A stretch of DNA of 64,000 nucleotides from MPNP01 sp965116235 (GCA_965116235.1 OZ220496.1:1116001-1180000); one strand, 5' to 3'. Positions 35,692 through 45,986 are shown, counted from the first letter of the stretch. Program-made: numbers and translations. The notes: a model not told the origin generated them from the sequence alone.

Positions 35692-38130
35692 TCAAGAAGA
35701 GTCAGGGACGGTATGCCATATTGGTGCAACTCCAGGCTTCCACAGTTTTAGCAGCAGGGAGTTGACAACGACACTGAAGCTGGAGAATGCCATGGCCGCT
35801 GCGGCCAGTCCAGGATTCAGATACCCGAATGCAGCCAGGGGAAGTGCAACCACATTGTAGAAAAAGGCCCAGAACAGGTTTTGCCTGATCTTGCGGAAGG
35901 TTCTCTTGCTTATGTTTATGGCATGAGCGACCATTTTCAGATCGGGTCGCATCAGGACGACACCGGAACTGGCGATGGCTGTATCCGTTCCAGAATGCAA
36001 GGCGAATCCGACATGGGCTCTTGCCAGCCCCATGGCATCGTTGATCCCGTCGCCGACCATGCCCACATGGTGTCCAGAGCGGATTTCGTTCTCAATGTAT
36101 GTCACTTTCTGTTCTGGCGTCGCACAGCTTATGAACGTGTCCATCCCGGTTTTTTGTGCCAGTTCAGAGACGGCTTGCGTGATGTCGCCTGAAAGCAGGA
36201 CCGTCCGAATGTTCATTTGCTTAACCAAGTCAATGGCCTCGATTGACGTTGGTCGCAATTCGTCCTCAAACACAAAAGATCCAAGAAGTGCAAGCGTGTT
36301 GTTGACTTCCTGCACCAACATGACTTGGCCGGGAGTGCTTTCACCGGCTGGCTTGTTCACTGGCAGCCCGATAGCGTTTATCAAACTTTGGTTCCCTAGA
36401 TAGTATCGGCTGCCATGCACAAGACCTTCAACCCCTTGCCCGATGTGGCTCCTGAACTCATCCATTGGCAGGACTGGCACGTTTTGATCTACGCTGGCTT
36501 CGGCAATGGCTTGGGCAAGCGGGTGATCACTCCCTTGCTGCAGGGAAGCGGCAATCTGGAGAAGGTCGGTTGCGCTCAATTCCTCGGTTGCAGGGTCAAC
36601 GGATACGAGGGCTGGCTTGCTGGTTGTCAATGTTCCTGATTTGTCAAAGGCAACAAGGTCCAGTTCATGAGCTTTTTGCAAAACCTTGTTGTCCCTGAAC
36701 AGAATTCCGTTGCGGGCCGCTACGCTGATACCAGCCATCAGAGCCGTTGGTGTTGCCAGGCCCAGTGCGCAAGGGCAGGCAATGACAAGCACCGAGACAG
36801 CATTGATGAGGGATATTTCCAGGCTGGAACCAACCAGGAGCCAGCCCAGGAAGGCTAGCACGGCCACACACAGCGCGCCGGGGACGAAAAAGTGGCAAAC
36901 TTTGTCGACGAGTGGAAAGATTTCGGCCTTTTTGGCCTGTGCCTCCTCGACCCTCCGGACGATCTGGGCCAGAGTCGATTGCTCGCCAACCATCTGGGCT
37001 TCAATCTGGACAAAGCCATTGGCAATCGTTGAACCGGTATAAACCCTGTCTCCAGTTTCCTTTACGACGGGAATGCTTTCACCTGTGATCACGGATTCAT
37101 CAATTTCGGCCTTGCCGCTTTTGATAACACCGTCAACAGGGACGCTGCTGCCAGTCTTGCACAAGAGAACATCTCCAACTTGAACTTTGTCGAGAGCGGC
37201 TTCGATAAAACTCCCTTCTGGATCAAGACAGAGGATAGTCTCGGGTTGTCTGGCCAGAAGCTCCTGAATGCTTGCCCCAATACTATGCTTGGCCCGTTGC
37301 TCCAAATGCTTCCCGACCAGAACGAAAGTGATGATGAAAGCCGGAGTGCCAAAATACAGGCTCGGCGGGTTGCTCGAAGACGACAAAAGAAGTTGCACCC
37401 AACTGAATCCACAAGCCGATGTTGCTCCCAAAGCCACCAATACGTCCATGTTGGCTGTCTTTTCCTTGAGGGCAAACCAGGCGCCCTTGAAAAACTGAGC
37501 GCCCGGAAGCACCAAGACACCGGTTGCCAAGATACCCTGTACCCAGCCCGAAAAGACGGTTTCACTCAGGGCTTGCCAACCAAACCGGTGGAGTACCATG
37601 TCAATCAGGAATGGCGTTGTAAGCAGGGCAGCCAGTATCAGGCACAACCAGTCCCACGATTGGTGGATCCATTCGAGTAAGTTCGGGGCAAAGGCGCTTG
37701 GCAGGTCGCTTAGAGCCACCCCTGCTTCCGCTGCTTTGGCAATCAGTCTGGACCTCGTCAGTACCAGAGGAAAAACTGTAACCTGAACTGATGAAGTCGA
37801 TGGCTGAAATACAACGTCTTGAACTCCGCAGATGGACTGCAAAGCGTCGATGGGTTGAGTGCCGTCGCCTGAGTTGTCGGGCTGCTCTATTTGAAACTGG
37901 TGCGTTGTGGTAGCGACATCGTACCCCGTTTTGCGCACGAGTGCAGCAAGGGACTGCAGCGATAACAGGGGGTTAAGTTGAACAGTTGCCCGTTCGAGAG
38001 GAAAACTGACTGATGCCGAGTGAATCTGGGCATGGCCGAGAAGTGACTTTTCCAGCCTCTTTGCGCATTCCGTGCAATGCATGCCGGTTATTTGCATGTT
38101 GATCGTTGTCGTCTGTGTATCTTGAAGCAT
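35692..38130 (-). CDS. copA: Copper-type P1B ATPase
   Basis: This 812-residue cation exporter of the inner membrane opens with a heavy-metal domain carrying ITGMHCTECAKRLE (Cys-x-x-Cys). A second, degenerate metal domain without cysteines follows (about 95-135). The transport core shows the TGE loop VITGESIPV, the metal-binding CPCALGLATPTALMAGI in helix 6, the phosphorylation site AFDKSGTLTTSKPALV, and the hinge MVGDGINDAMGLARAHVG. The CPC motif and HMA domain indicate Cu(I). The phosphorylation loop has Ser where the family has Thr (DKSGT). No copper chaperone or MerR-type regulator is adjacent. Confidence 0.92.
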   Translation of the reverse strand: MLQDTQTTTINMQITGMHCTECAKRLEKSLLGHAQIHSASVSFPLERATVQLNPLLSLQSLAALVRKTGYDVATTTHQFQIEQPDNSGDGTQPIDALQSICGVQDVVFQPSTSSVQVTVFPLVLTRSRLIAKAAEAGVALSDLPSAFAPNLLEWIHQSWDWLCLILAALLTTPFLIDMVLHRFGWQALSETVFSGWVQGILATGVLVLPGAQFFKGAWFALKEKTANMDVLVALGATSACGFSWVQLLLSSSSNPPSLYFGTPAFIITFVLVGKHLEQRAKHSIGASIQELLARQPETILCLDPEGSFIEAALDKVQVGDVLLCKTGSSVPVDGVIKSGKAEIDESVITGESIPVVKETGDRVYTGSTIANGFVQIEAQMVGEQSTLAQIVRRVEEAQAKKAEIFPLVDKVCHFFVPGALCVAVLAFLGWLLVGSSLEISLINAVSVLVIACPCALGLATPTALMAGISVAARNGILFRDNKVLQKAHELDLVAFDKSGTLTTSKPALVSVDPATEELSATDLLQIAASLQQGSDHPLAQAIAEASVDQNVPVLPMDEFRSHIGQGVEGLVHGSRYYLGNQSLINAIGLPVNKPAGESTPGQVMLVQEVNNTLALLGSFVFEDELRPTSIEAIDLVKQMNIRTVLLSGDITQAVSELAQKTGMDTFISCATPEQKVTYIENEIRSGHHVGMVGDGINDAMGLARAHVGFALHSGTDTAIASSGVVLMRPDLKMVAHAINISKRTFRKIRQNLFWAFFYNVVALPLAAFGYLNPGLAAAAMAFSSFSVVVNSLLLKLWKPGVAPIWHTVPDSS

Positions 38131-38265
38131 GAACTGTCACCGAGTGCCTGTCGATGCAGGATACATAATGCAAGATGCAACAAATACGACTGCCTGCAAC
38201 GGGCACATGATCCTACAACCCATCTGTCACAAACGGTGACCATGAGTATGAATCTGCTGCAGCGT

Positions 38266-38365
38266 GATTAGGCAGCAGACTCATTAATTTCTGTCTCGTT
38301 GTGATGATGAACCGGCACCATTGGAGAATGGCTCCGATCATGACCATGGCAAGAAAGTTTGGCCC
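38266..38365 (-). mobile_element. IS5-family terminal fragment
   Basis: This matches the right-hand IS5 fragment at 39549 (GGCAGCAGACTCATTAAT end, then the C-terminal coding block LAMVMIGAILQW). It is cut at the IS630 boundary. Only the last 30 or so codons of the transposase remain. Confidence 0.7.
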
Positions 38366-39548
38366 TAGTGGTTGGGCATTGTTGAATTGCGGGTTGAAGA
38401 GTGCGTGTCGGTCCTGTCGCTGCCGGGGGGTGACTTGAGCCCGGATGGCCAGTAATCTGGCCCCAGATTCAGAACTGGATCGGACCGCGGGGAGTTGAAG
38501 GCCGTGATCGATGCGGGCCGGGGGTCGGCGGAGCGGCGGCGGGCGTAGATTCTGCTGTTGGCGGATGAGGCGCGCCCGGATGGCGGGCGGATCGATGCCG
38601 ACATCGCGGCGCTTGTGGATGTCAGCATGGCCACGGTCGAGCGGGTGCGGCGGCGGTGTGTAGAGGAGGGTCTGGAGGCGGCCGTGGAACGCCGTGTGCC
38701 GGCGAACCGCAAGCCGCGCAAGCTGGACGGGCGGGGGAAGCCGCCCGGACGATGATCGCCGGATCGGACCCGCCGGAGGGACGTGCGGGCTGGACCTTGA
38801 CCCTGCTGGGCAAGCGTCGGGTCGAGATGGGCGTGGTCGACCGCATCGCGACCGAAACGGTGCGGTGCACATTAAAAAAACGCCTTGAAGCCGTGGCGGT
38901 CCCATCAATGGTGCATTCCACCCCGGAAGAATGCCGACTTCGTGGCGGCCATGGAGGATGTCCGGGATGTCTATCACCGCGATTTCAACGACGATACCGT
39001 CCGGGTGTGCGTGGACGAGGTGTCCAAGTAACGGACGAAGGAGGTACGTACGGTGGTGCCGATGGAACCGGGACAGCCAGCTCGCGTGGACTGCGAGTAT
39101 GAACGCAACGGTACGGCCAACCGGTTCATGGTGTGTGCTCCGCTGCGGGGCTGGCGTCATGTGAAGGTCACCGAGCGCCGGCCCTGGCGAATGTTCACTT
39201 TCCGAACCGGAAGATCGTGCTGGTGATGGACAACCGGAACACGCACAAGCTGTCGGGCCGGTATCATGTCTATCCCCCCAAGGAGGCCCGGCGGCTGAGT
39301 CGACGCTTTGAGGCGCACCACACGCCCAAGCACGGAAGCGGGCTGAACATTGCGGAAAGCGAGATCAGCGTGCTGAGCCGGTCTGTCCCGGCGTCTGGCG
39401 GATCGGGAGGTGTTGACCCGCGAGGTGGCGGTGTGGGAGGCGGCCATCAATGCGGACCCGCGTCCGGTGAAGTGGCGGTTTACGGCGGCCGAGGCGCGCA
39501 TCAAGCGGCATTCGCTCTATCCATCAATTCAATAATGTCAAACCACTA
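38366..39548 (+). mobile_element. IS630-family element, copy 1 (inactive)
   Basis: The ends are 24-bp inverted repeats, TAGTGGTTGGGCATTGTTGA at the left matched 21/24 overall by the right end, with TA at both borders as expected for IS630. The transposase is broken: a stop at about 38551, frame changes near 38735, 38935 and 39180, a small deletion near 39183 relative to copy 2, and a TAA after VCVDEVSK. Recognisable pieces are the helix-turn-helix SMATVERVRRRCVEEGLEAA, the catalytic Asp in CVDE, and later MDNRNTHK. The flanks are IS5 fragments on both sides. Confidence 0.85.
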
Positions 39549-39955
39549 GGCGGCAGACTCATTAATCATGTTCTTTCTTACTGTGATGATGAACTGGTAC
39601 CATTGGAGAATGGCTCCGATCATGACCATGGCCAGAAAGTTGGGTCCCCGCTTCCCATAGCGAGTGGCGAGGCGCCGACAACATGGCCTCAACCAACCGA
39701 AGCACCGCTCAATCCGGTTGCGAGTCTTGTCCATCTCGGTGTCATACGGGATGGCGCGGTGGCGTTTGGACCGCAATGGCTCTTTGCCGGGTGATGTGTT
39801 TTCGGCTCCCGTCGGCACCATAACCCCGGTCGCTGATGACGAGCAGTCCCGGCTTGAGATAAGTGAGACGGGTCTCGCAGACCGGCGCGTCATGAGCTTG
39901 ACCCGGTGTCCGGACACACCGCAGAGGCAACCCAGCGCCGTTGGTTATCATATAA
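39549..39955 (-). mobile_element. IS5-family transposase C-terminal remnant
   Basis: In broken frames on the minus strand it reads CVRTPGQAHDAPVCETRLTY, LLVISDRGYGADGSRKHIT, then DKTRNRIERCFGWLRPCC and NFLAMVMIGAILQWYQFIIT. These are the last two catalytic motifs (Asp in SDRGY, Glu in RIERCF) and the C-terminus of an IS5/IS427 transposase. The terminus GGCGGCAGACTCATTAAT abuts the IS630 copy. It ends about 80 bp from the second ATPase-ankyrin gene. Confidence 0.8.
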
Positions 39956-40036
39956 TGTTAGACCGTTAGTTCTCTCCGGTGATTGTATTGAACCGAGGTA
40001 GAGGCGTGATGAGTTCGTGTCCTATACGCCAAGCCC

Positions 40037-41722
40037 TTAGTGCCCGGATAAGTTGGTCGTTTCAGAAAGGATGCCAAGGCTCTTGCTGTTGGCAGACGCA
40101 ACATCCTGTGCTGTTCGGCCCATGCAATCACGAATTTGCATATCTGTGCCGGCCTCAATCAATATTGGCACGATTTTGGCATGATCGTCTTGTAAAGCGA
40201 GGTGCAGAGCCGTCTGCCCTCTGTTGTCACGTGCGTTTGGGTCGGCCCCGGCAGCGAACAGGATGTCGAAGCTGGCTCGGGGTAAGTTCTCTTGGGTGGC
40301 CGTGTGCAGGGGCGTTCTGCCCTTCTCGTCTCTAGCGTTCGGATCCGCTCCGGCCTTGATCAGCAAGTACATGATTTGGGGCCAGTCGTCCTTGACGGCC
40401 AGATGCAAAGGCGTGCGCCCCCAAGCATCGCGGGCATTGACATTGTTTCCCTGATCTAGATCTTGGGTAACGTCGTCCACAAGTCCACATGCTGCATTGA
40501 CATGTAGAGACGTTCCGGTCTGGGCGACAGCGAAGGATTGCAAGCTTGGTATGGGACACCGATAGAGGGGACGAGGTTGGCTTTGGGATTCATCGAGAAG
40601 TCCACGTCGAAGCATGCTCTTGAATTCCGGGACGGGCTTACCTTGCCAGAGCGGATCCTGCATGGTGGCGGCAATCGCGTCGTCCACGGTACCCAGATCG
40701 ACCGGCTCGCTGCCAAGGCGGGCCATGAGTGATCCGATCAGAGCTGGTCGTCCGCGAAACTCACCAAAGCGTGTCAAGTAGTACTCGCTCTTTTGATCGG
40801 TAAACGACCGTTTGATTTTGGTCATGTCACAACGGGCGAGATTCCCGTCCTGCAACAGCAGTTCGTCGGCGAGGGCCTTCATGGCATTTTGCAGGTGTTT
40901 GGGCCAGCCATGGCACCAACTGGCGATGGTCTTGCTGCGCTCAGAGATGAGATCATGGGCGCCTGAAATACCGAAACGGCGAATGAAGAGATGCATGGAC
41001 TGGGCCATTTCATCGTTATTCATCTCCTTCATGTGGTGAATGGCTTGGCTGCCTGGTCGGGAAATACCGATGCTGTCGATGACATCTCGACTGTTGGACA
41101 GCCCAGCGAGCACTGGCAGGACAGGATGACGAGAACTGCCTAAATGCAGTTTGCGCAAGAGGGAAGCCGGTTCACCGCTGTTGATCAGATCCAAGGTCTG
41201 GATCTCGTCAACCATGAGCAGGATAGTACAACCACTTGGCACGGTTTTCGCTGAGGCCCTTAACCCAATGCTGAAACCCTGAAAGCCGACAGAGGCGAAG
41301 ATACGACTAACGTCGCCGATGATCATCTTGACGGTACGGGCATTGAGGGTACGCGTGGCATCCCGTACCGAGTCGTGAATACAGTCTGTAATGCTCGGAT
41401 CATACAGGTCATCAGGGCCAAACGGCCCGACGGGTATGACATGATGTCCATCGGGATTCTGATTAATATGCGTCATGCAGTCGAGGCGCAGTTTTTGCAG
41501 GAGCGATGTCTTGCCGATACCGGGTGGTCCTTGGATGAGTTGAGTCATACCCCCGGAGGGGGGTGAAGTGGATGATGCAGTTATGTGACGTGTGGTGACG
41601 ATGGAACACTTTTCCATGATGGTCCGGCGAATGTCTGTGCGGCCGGCAAAGAAGGGATTCAAGTCTCGGTCCTCCTCAAAGGTGAAGGAACGGAGGGCTT
41701 CCCGGTCGAACTTGCTACTCAT
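40037..41722 (-). CDS. AAA ATPase-ankyrin repeat fusion, copy 2
   Basis: This is a 561-residue paralogue of the gene at 4830-6611. It shows DLNPFFAGRTDIRRTI near residue 20, a P-loop IQGPPGIGKTSLLQKL (about 63), Walker B CTILLMVDEIQT (about 166), LPVLAGLSNSRDV and HGWPKHLQNAMKALAD. A winged-helix-like FKSMLRRGLLDE follows, then the hinge CPIPSLQSFAVAQTG. Four to five ankyrin repeats close the protein (TPLHLAVKDDWPQIMYLLI, GRTPLHTATQENL, QTALHLALQDDH). It is divergently transcribed from copy 3 across 596 bp, and IS5 debris lies just after its 3' end. No effector domain or catalytic motif other than the ATPase is seen. Confidence 0.88.
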   Translation of the reverse strand: MSSKFDREALRSFTFEEDRDLNPFFAGRTDIRRTIMEKCSIVTTRHITASSTSPPSGGMTQLIQGPPGIGKTSLLQKLRLDCMTHINQNPDGHHVIPVGPFGPDDLYDPSITDCIHDSVRDATRTLNARTVKMIIGDVSRIFASVGFQGFSIGLRASAKTVPSGCTILLMVDEIQTLDLINSGEPASLLRKLHLGSSRHPVLPVLAGLSNSRDVIDSIGISRPGSQAIHHMKEMNNDEMAQSMHLFIRRFGISGAHDLISERSKTIASWCHGWPKHLQNAMKALADELLLQDGNLARCDMTKIKRSFTDQKSEYYLTRFGEFRGRPALIGSLMARLGSEPVDLGTVDDAIAATMQDPLWQGKPVPEFKSMLRRGLLDESQSQPRPLYRCPIPSLQSFAVAQTGTSLHVNAACGLVDDVTQDLDQGNNVNARDAWGRTPLHLAVKDDWPQIMYLLIKAGADPNARDEKGRTPLHTATQENLPRASFDILFAAGADPNARDNRGQTALHLALQDDHAKIVPILIEAGTDMQIRDCMGRTAQDVASANSKSLGILSETTNLSGH

Positions 41723-42318
41723 GGTTTGCTCTTGCTTGTGACGGGTTCATTCGTCCATATTGACATTAAACTCCTTTTCTGTCAAAGGGTCATGATGGCA
41801 CGCGGCAATTCCCGTTAATTCCCAGAAAAAGCGCCTATAGGGCTTTCTTGTCCTCTGATTGATTTGTTTTTGCAATTTTTGGGACTCATAGTCTGCCTGA
41901 ACGGAAATGATCGATTTCTATGCAACTGGCTTATGAATTATGAGCATTCTTTAAAAGTTCGCTGATTGTTGTCGGAATAGAGGCAATTTGCTGTCTCCAA
42001 GGTACGTTGATTGAGCTGGAACCGGTCCAGAACTTTACCGTCAGGCATTTCACCCTGTTTGTACAAGATGCGTGGCAAACTGATCATTCGTGAGCCTCGC
42101 CAATTGAACTGAAACGGAATTGCCAGTTTGTCGTGCTATTTCTGAGCATGAAGTTGATCGGGAATATCTGTGGGCTTGTCGTTTTGGGAAGTTGCTGGCG
42201 ATCTTGTGCCCGCTGGTCACGTCAGTCTTCTGAATAGTGCAAACCATTGACACACACCATGATGTGGACTATGCTTCACAATCCGTGACATACTTTCATC
42301 CCGCCACAGGAACGAGCC
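41723..42318. other. Divergent promoter region between two ATPase-ankyrin genes
   Basis: This is 596 bp, A+T-richer than the flanking genes, with no convincing reading frame. It must contain the promoters of copies 2 and 3. I saw no obvious shared palindrome. Confidence 0.45.
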
Positions 42319-43983
42319 GTGATCCAGTCCTTCAAAGCCGACGCCCTTCGTCACTTCATCAATAATGACGATCGCGTCCTTAACCCGTTCTTCGTCGGCC
42401 GCACCACCATCCTGAAAAATATTGACGAGACCGTCGCCACTGTCCTGCATAACCGGCATAGCCAAAGCTCCCTGCCGCCGGCGGCCGGATTGACGCGTCT
42501 TATCCAGGGTGCCCCCGGCAGCGGCAAGACGTCGCTGTTGCACAAACTGACGGTTGATGGCCATGCACGGTTGCAAGAGCCTCTAAAACCCGAGAATACA
42601 GATCGCCTTCATGCTTATCGCGTCATTCCCCTCTATCTGTCGGCCGCCAATGACCTCTCGAACGAACGCATCGAGGCGGCCATGAACGAAGCGGTCGACA
42701 CGCTGGAACGCAACCTGAACATTAATGATGCCCCGTGGCTTCGCCACCTGCGTCACCGTCTCTTCGGCCTCAAGGCAGGCGAGGATGTCGGACTGGATAT
42801 TCCGCCCGATCATGTCGTGTTGCTCATGGTCGACGAGATCCAGAATCTGCCTACGGATCGCCATAGCCGCATCGCCAATCTGCTTAACAGTCTGCATGGC
42901 GGACGTGCAGGTCAGCCAATCTTGCCTGTTCTCGCTGGCTTGTCCAACAGTGAGGACGTGCTCGGCCAGTTGGGAGTATCTCGCTTTGCTTCGAGAGCAC
43001 GTCACAATCTGGGTCGGCTATGTCGTGAAGATGTGGTCAGAGGTACCAAGGCCTTTCTGGCATCGTTCGGCATAACGGGATCCCGTGAGGCACACGCACA
43101 CTGGGCCGACGCCATCACTCATCGTACTCAAGGCTGGCCCAAGCATATGCACAACGCCCTCGCTGCCCTCGGCGACGAGTTGCTGGTTACAAACGGTGAA
43201 CTTGATGAGGTTAATCCGGAAGCCGTCCGCCAGCGTACCATGGCCTTGCGAACCGAGTACTATCGGTCGTGCTTTGGCCTTTTTCGCGATCGACCCTTGC
43301 TGATGGGCGATATAATCGCGCGTATGGGCCATCGCCCGCAATCGCGCGACGCAATCGAGGATGTTCTGGATGCGATGACCAACGACAAAAAGCAACGCCA
43401 CCCCGTTCCCACGTTTGACGATATGCGGCGGCTTGGAATCATTCACGAAGTCGACACGGGAGACATCATGTATGAGTGTCCCATCCCGTCCTTGCGATCC
43501 TTTGCCGTTGCACAGACGGGACCCGTTCTGCATCGAGCCATCGTGCGCGGCGACAACCTAAGTGTACACGAATGTCTGACTCGACCAGAGGCCATCAAGG
43601 AAACAGATGCATGGCAGCGTACGCCCCTGCATGTCGCCGTCGCCGATGACGAGCCGATCATCTTCCGGCCGCTGCTCGACGCCGGAGCCGACATCACGGC
43701 ACGGGATGCATGGCGGCGAACACCCTTGCACGAGGCCGCCCAGCATGACGCACCCAAGGCTGTCTCTCTCCTTCATGAACAGGGGAGCCAACCGGACGTC
43801 ATGGATACGGACGACAACACGCCGCTCCATCTCGCTGCGCAAGCAGACGCGATACGGGCCGTGCGCGCCTTGATCCGTCTCGGTGCAGATCCTCAGGTCC
43901 GCAACCGGCGAGGGTGCATGCCCTGTGACGAGACTCCGCACTGCAGCGAGAGTCGCAACCTTCTAGATGCCGTTACACCGTAA
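42319..43983 (+). CDS. AAA ATPase-ankyrin repeat fusion, copy 3
   Basis: This 554-residue paralogue starts at GTG 42319 with AGGA eight bases upstream. It has VLNPFFVGRTTILKNI, a P-loop IQGAPGSGKTSLLHKL (about 62), Walker B VVLLMVDEIQNL (about 172), LPVLAGLSNSEDV and QGWPKHMHNALAALGD. The hinge is YECPIPSLRSFAVAQTG, followed by about four ankyrin repeats (TPLHVAVADDEPIIFRPLL, RTPLHEAAQHDAPKAVSLLH, NTPLHLAAQADAIRAVRAL). The region between the P-loop and Walker B differs greatly in sequence and length from the other copies, while the ATPase motifs and hinge are nearly fixed. The IS1634-like ORF lies about 540 bp downstream. Confidence 0.88.
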   Translation: MIQSFKADALRHFINNDDRVLNPFFVGRTTILKNIDETVATVLHNRHSQSSLPPAAGLTRLIQGAPGSGKTSLLHKLTVDGHARLQEPLKPENTDRLHAYRVIPLYLSAANDLSNERIEAAMNEAVDTLERNLNINDAPWLRHLRHRLFGLKAGEDVGLDIPPDHVVLLMVDEIQNLPTDRHSRIANLLNSLHGGRAGQPILPVLAGLSNSEDVLGQLGVSRFASRARHNLGRLCREDVVRGTKAFLASFGITGSREAHAHWADAITHRTQGWPKHMHNALAALGDELLVTNGELDEVNPEAVRQRTMALRTEYYRSCFGLFRDRPLLMGDIIARMGHRPQSRDAIEDVLDAMTNDKKQRHPVPTFDDMRRLGIIHEVDTGDIMYECPIPSLRSFAVAQTGPVLHRAIVRGDNLSVHECLTRPEAIKETDAWQRTPLHVAVADDEPIIFRPLLDAGADITARDAWRRTPLHEAAQHDAPKAVSLLHEQGSQPDVMDTDDNTPLHLAAQADAIRAVRALIRLGADPQVRNRRGCMPCDETPHCSESRNLLDAVTP

Positions 43984-44519
43984 CCTGCAAGCCGGGGCTG
44001 GGGCTATGATGCAAATGGCGCATCCCCAGAAGGAGTGCATAAAATATGAGGGTAGTGGTGGCCTGTTTTTGTCGGGCGAGGCCCGAATGTTTATGAGAGA
44101 GTCGTTTGGCTGGAAAACAGGTTCAGTTTTCCGACTTCATGAAGACCCTGCGCGGGCTGCCAAGCTCTGGAACGTCGCTTGAAGAAATCGCTGCTTGCAT
44201 CGCTCTTGACGATCTTGAATCAACTTTGGAACTGAGTGGTTAGATCGCTGACTCAGTCAAGGCCAGTCTTATCGAAGCACGCGAGCACGGGCCGGCCAGG
44301 GCAGGTGAAAGGAACATGAAAGTTGGTTGTCCACCAGAATGATATCGTCACACGCCAAGCTAAGGCTGCCGCAGTCATCACACTTGACGATATTCATTCC
44401 GCGCGTTTGCGGCCATCATGACACATGAACTTTTGGCACGGTAAAAATTCTGAAGCCGTTTGCGACCAATTCACTCAAGAGATCAATTCTCGACCCGTCG
44501 CGGGTCTTGTGAACTGATG
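43984..44519. other. Intergenic, nothing recognised
   Basis: This is 536 bp between the convergent copy 3 and the IS1634-like gene. Frames are short and interrupted. No terminator was recognised with confidence. Confidence 0.4.
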
Positions 44520-45986
44520 TTAATGGATGTCGATGCCCAAGAGTTGGAATGCTCGGTCCTGGAGCGGAGTCGGCGTTGTTATCATGTTGAATTTGGCATG
44601 GCTCTCGCAGGCAGGCTGAACCTGCATTGTAGCCAACGTCGAGAGATGCATCAGGAGATCGTCAAAGGTCGGAGCCGACAGGTTGTCGTCAGTGCGCTGA
44701 GAGACAGTCTTGCGGCGAGCCTTGGCCGTTGGTTTGGCTGGGGCAACAGAAGAGGGTGGAGCATCACCGTCATTGTCAAGAAGGATAGGTCGCAAGGCCG
44801 CGCACATGTGCCACTTTACATAACCGGCAAGAGCACAAAGCAGAGCTTGGGACCGCATTCGAGCGGTCGATTGTTGGTCGAGAGAGTTCAAGATATCAAC
44901 CGTTCGTTTGACCTGTGCCTGTTGCTTGTATGACCTCGCGATTTCAGCGGCCGACATCACCGTTTGGGGCAGATTGGTGCGCAAGACATGGAACCCGTCA
45001 ACCGTTTCGGCACATTGGTTTTGGTTGACGATGAGGCGTTCACCCGGAAATAGCTCCTCACAGTAGATCTCAGAAAACTCCAGGTCGTGAAGAAGGGAAG
45101 GTCGCAAGGCTTCGTTTGCTGCCAGTGAATTGATGGTCTGTGCGTTCAGTGAGCTGATCCAGTTTAGCTCGGCAGGTTGAATGTTATCGCCGATCTGATT
45201 CTCTGCGCGTTGGCCTTGATTGCCTACGGCTACGACTCGAGTCAGGCCCAGGCGATCCTGCAGACGACGGACTGCTGTGGCAACTGAGGCAGGCTCGGCC
45301 ACATTGCCATCAAACATCTCAACAGCCAATGGCCGCCCCTCACGGTCAGACAGGAGCCCCAACTTAATTTCCAACGGGCCTTTCTTGTTGTCCTGCAGAT
45401 CGTTATCGGTCGTCAGCTCCGACCGGCTTTCTTCCGCTTTAAGCGAGAACCAATGCCAAAGCCCTACGGATTCGTCAGGGATATGGCGCTCTATCAAACG
45501 AGTTTCGATATTGTCCTGGTGGGTCACAAGCCAATCCATGGCGGCGTGGAGTTCATCGGCATCAGCCGTGTTGAGACCAAGCGCAGTTCCAAGACTGCTG
45601 GTCGTACCCAACGTCGAGAGGCACTGGGCGATGGTGAGTCGGGCTTGGGGCCTAAGAATGCAAGCCGCGATCATGGCGACAACCAGATCCCGACGGTGAG
45701 ATCGTTTCGGAGTGATGATGTCCTCAAGGTCCAACTTCCGAACGGTGCCAAGAACCGCTGCAACATGACCGTGGGGCAAAGATGCGGTGATCGTAAATGC
45801 ATCTTGCAGGTTGCGAGCCGTGCCACCTTGCAGGCAAGCCTGAAACTCGGCCACGACTCCTGAAGGCAGTTTAGAGAGATTGGCTATGGTACGCTTGCGG
45901 GATCTTTTGTTTTCCTTGTCCCACCACGATTCGCGCAACAAGACGGCGGGTGGCGAGTTGCGGTTGGGTACGAATTCGATATACAT
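44520..45986 (-). CDS. IS1634-like transposase homologue lacking all three catalytic acids
   Basis: This intact 488-residue frame begins MYIEFVPNRNSPPAVLLRES and continues with SLPHGHVAAVLGTVRKLDL, both hallmarks of IS1634 transposases. In active members three acids form the DDE site. Here the first (usual YDxSSSYFE) is WHWFSLKAE, the second (usual VGDRGM) is VGNQGQ, and the third (usual AxVERAFR) is AQVKRTVD. The insertion subdomain between the second and third acids is also shorter by roughly 90-100 residues (ERLIVNQNQCAETVDGFHVL). The frame is nevertheless open throughout and the C-terminus PTPLQDRAFQLLGI is kept. No terminal inverted repeats were found. Either a decaying IS by chance still open, or a domesticated DNA-binding protein. 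Confidence 0.8.
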   Translation of the reverse strand: MYIEFVPNRNSPPAVLLRESWWDKENKRSRKRTIANLSKLPSGVVAEFQACLQGGTARNLQDAFTITASLPHGHVAAVLGTVRKLDLEDIITPKRSHRRDLVVAMIAACILRPQARLTIAQCLSTLGTTSSLGTALGLNTADADELHAAMDWLVTHQDNIETRLIERHIPDESVGLWHWFSLKAEESRSELTTDNDLQDNKKGPLEIKLGLLSDREGRPLAVEMFDGNVAEPASVATAVRRLQDRLGLTRVVAVGNQGQRAENQIGDNIQPAELNWISSLNAQTINSLAANEALRPSLLHDLEFSEIYCEELFPGERLIVNQNQCAETVDGFHVLRTNLPQTVMSAAEIARSYKQQAQVKRTVDILNSLDQQSTARMRSQALLCALAGYVKWHMCAALRPILLDNDGDAPPSSVAPAKPTAKARRKTVSQRTDDNLSAPTFDDLLMHLSTLATMQVQPACESHAKFNMITTPTPLQDRAFQLLGIDIH

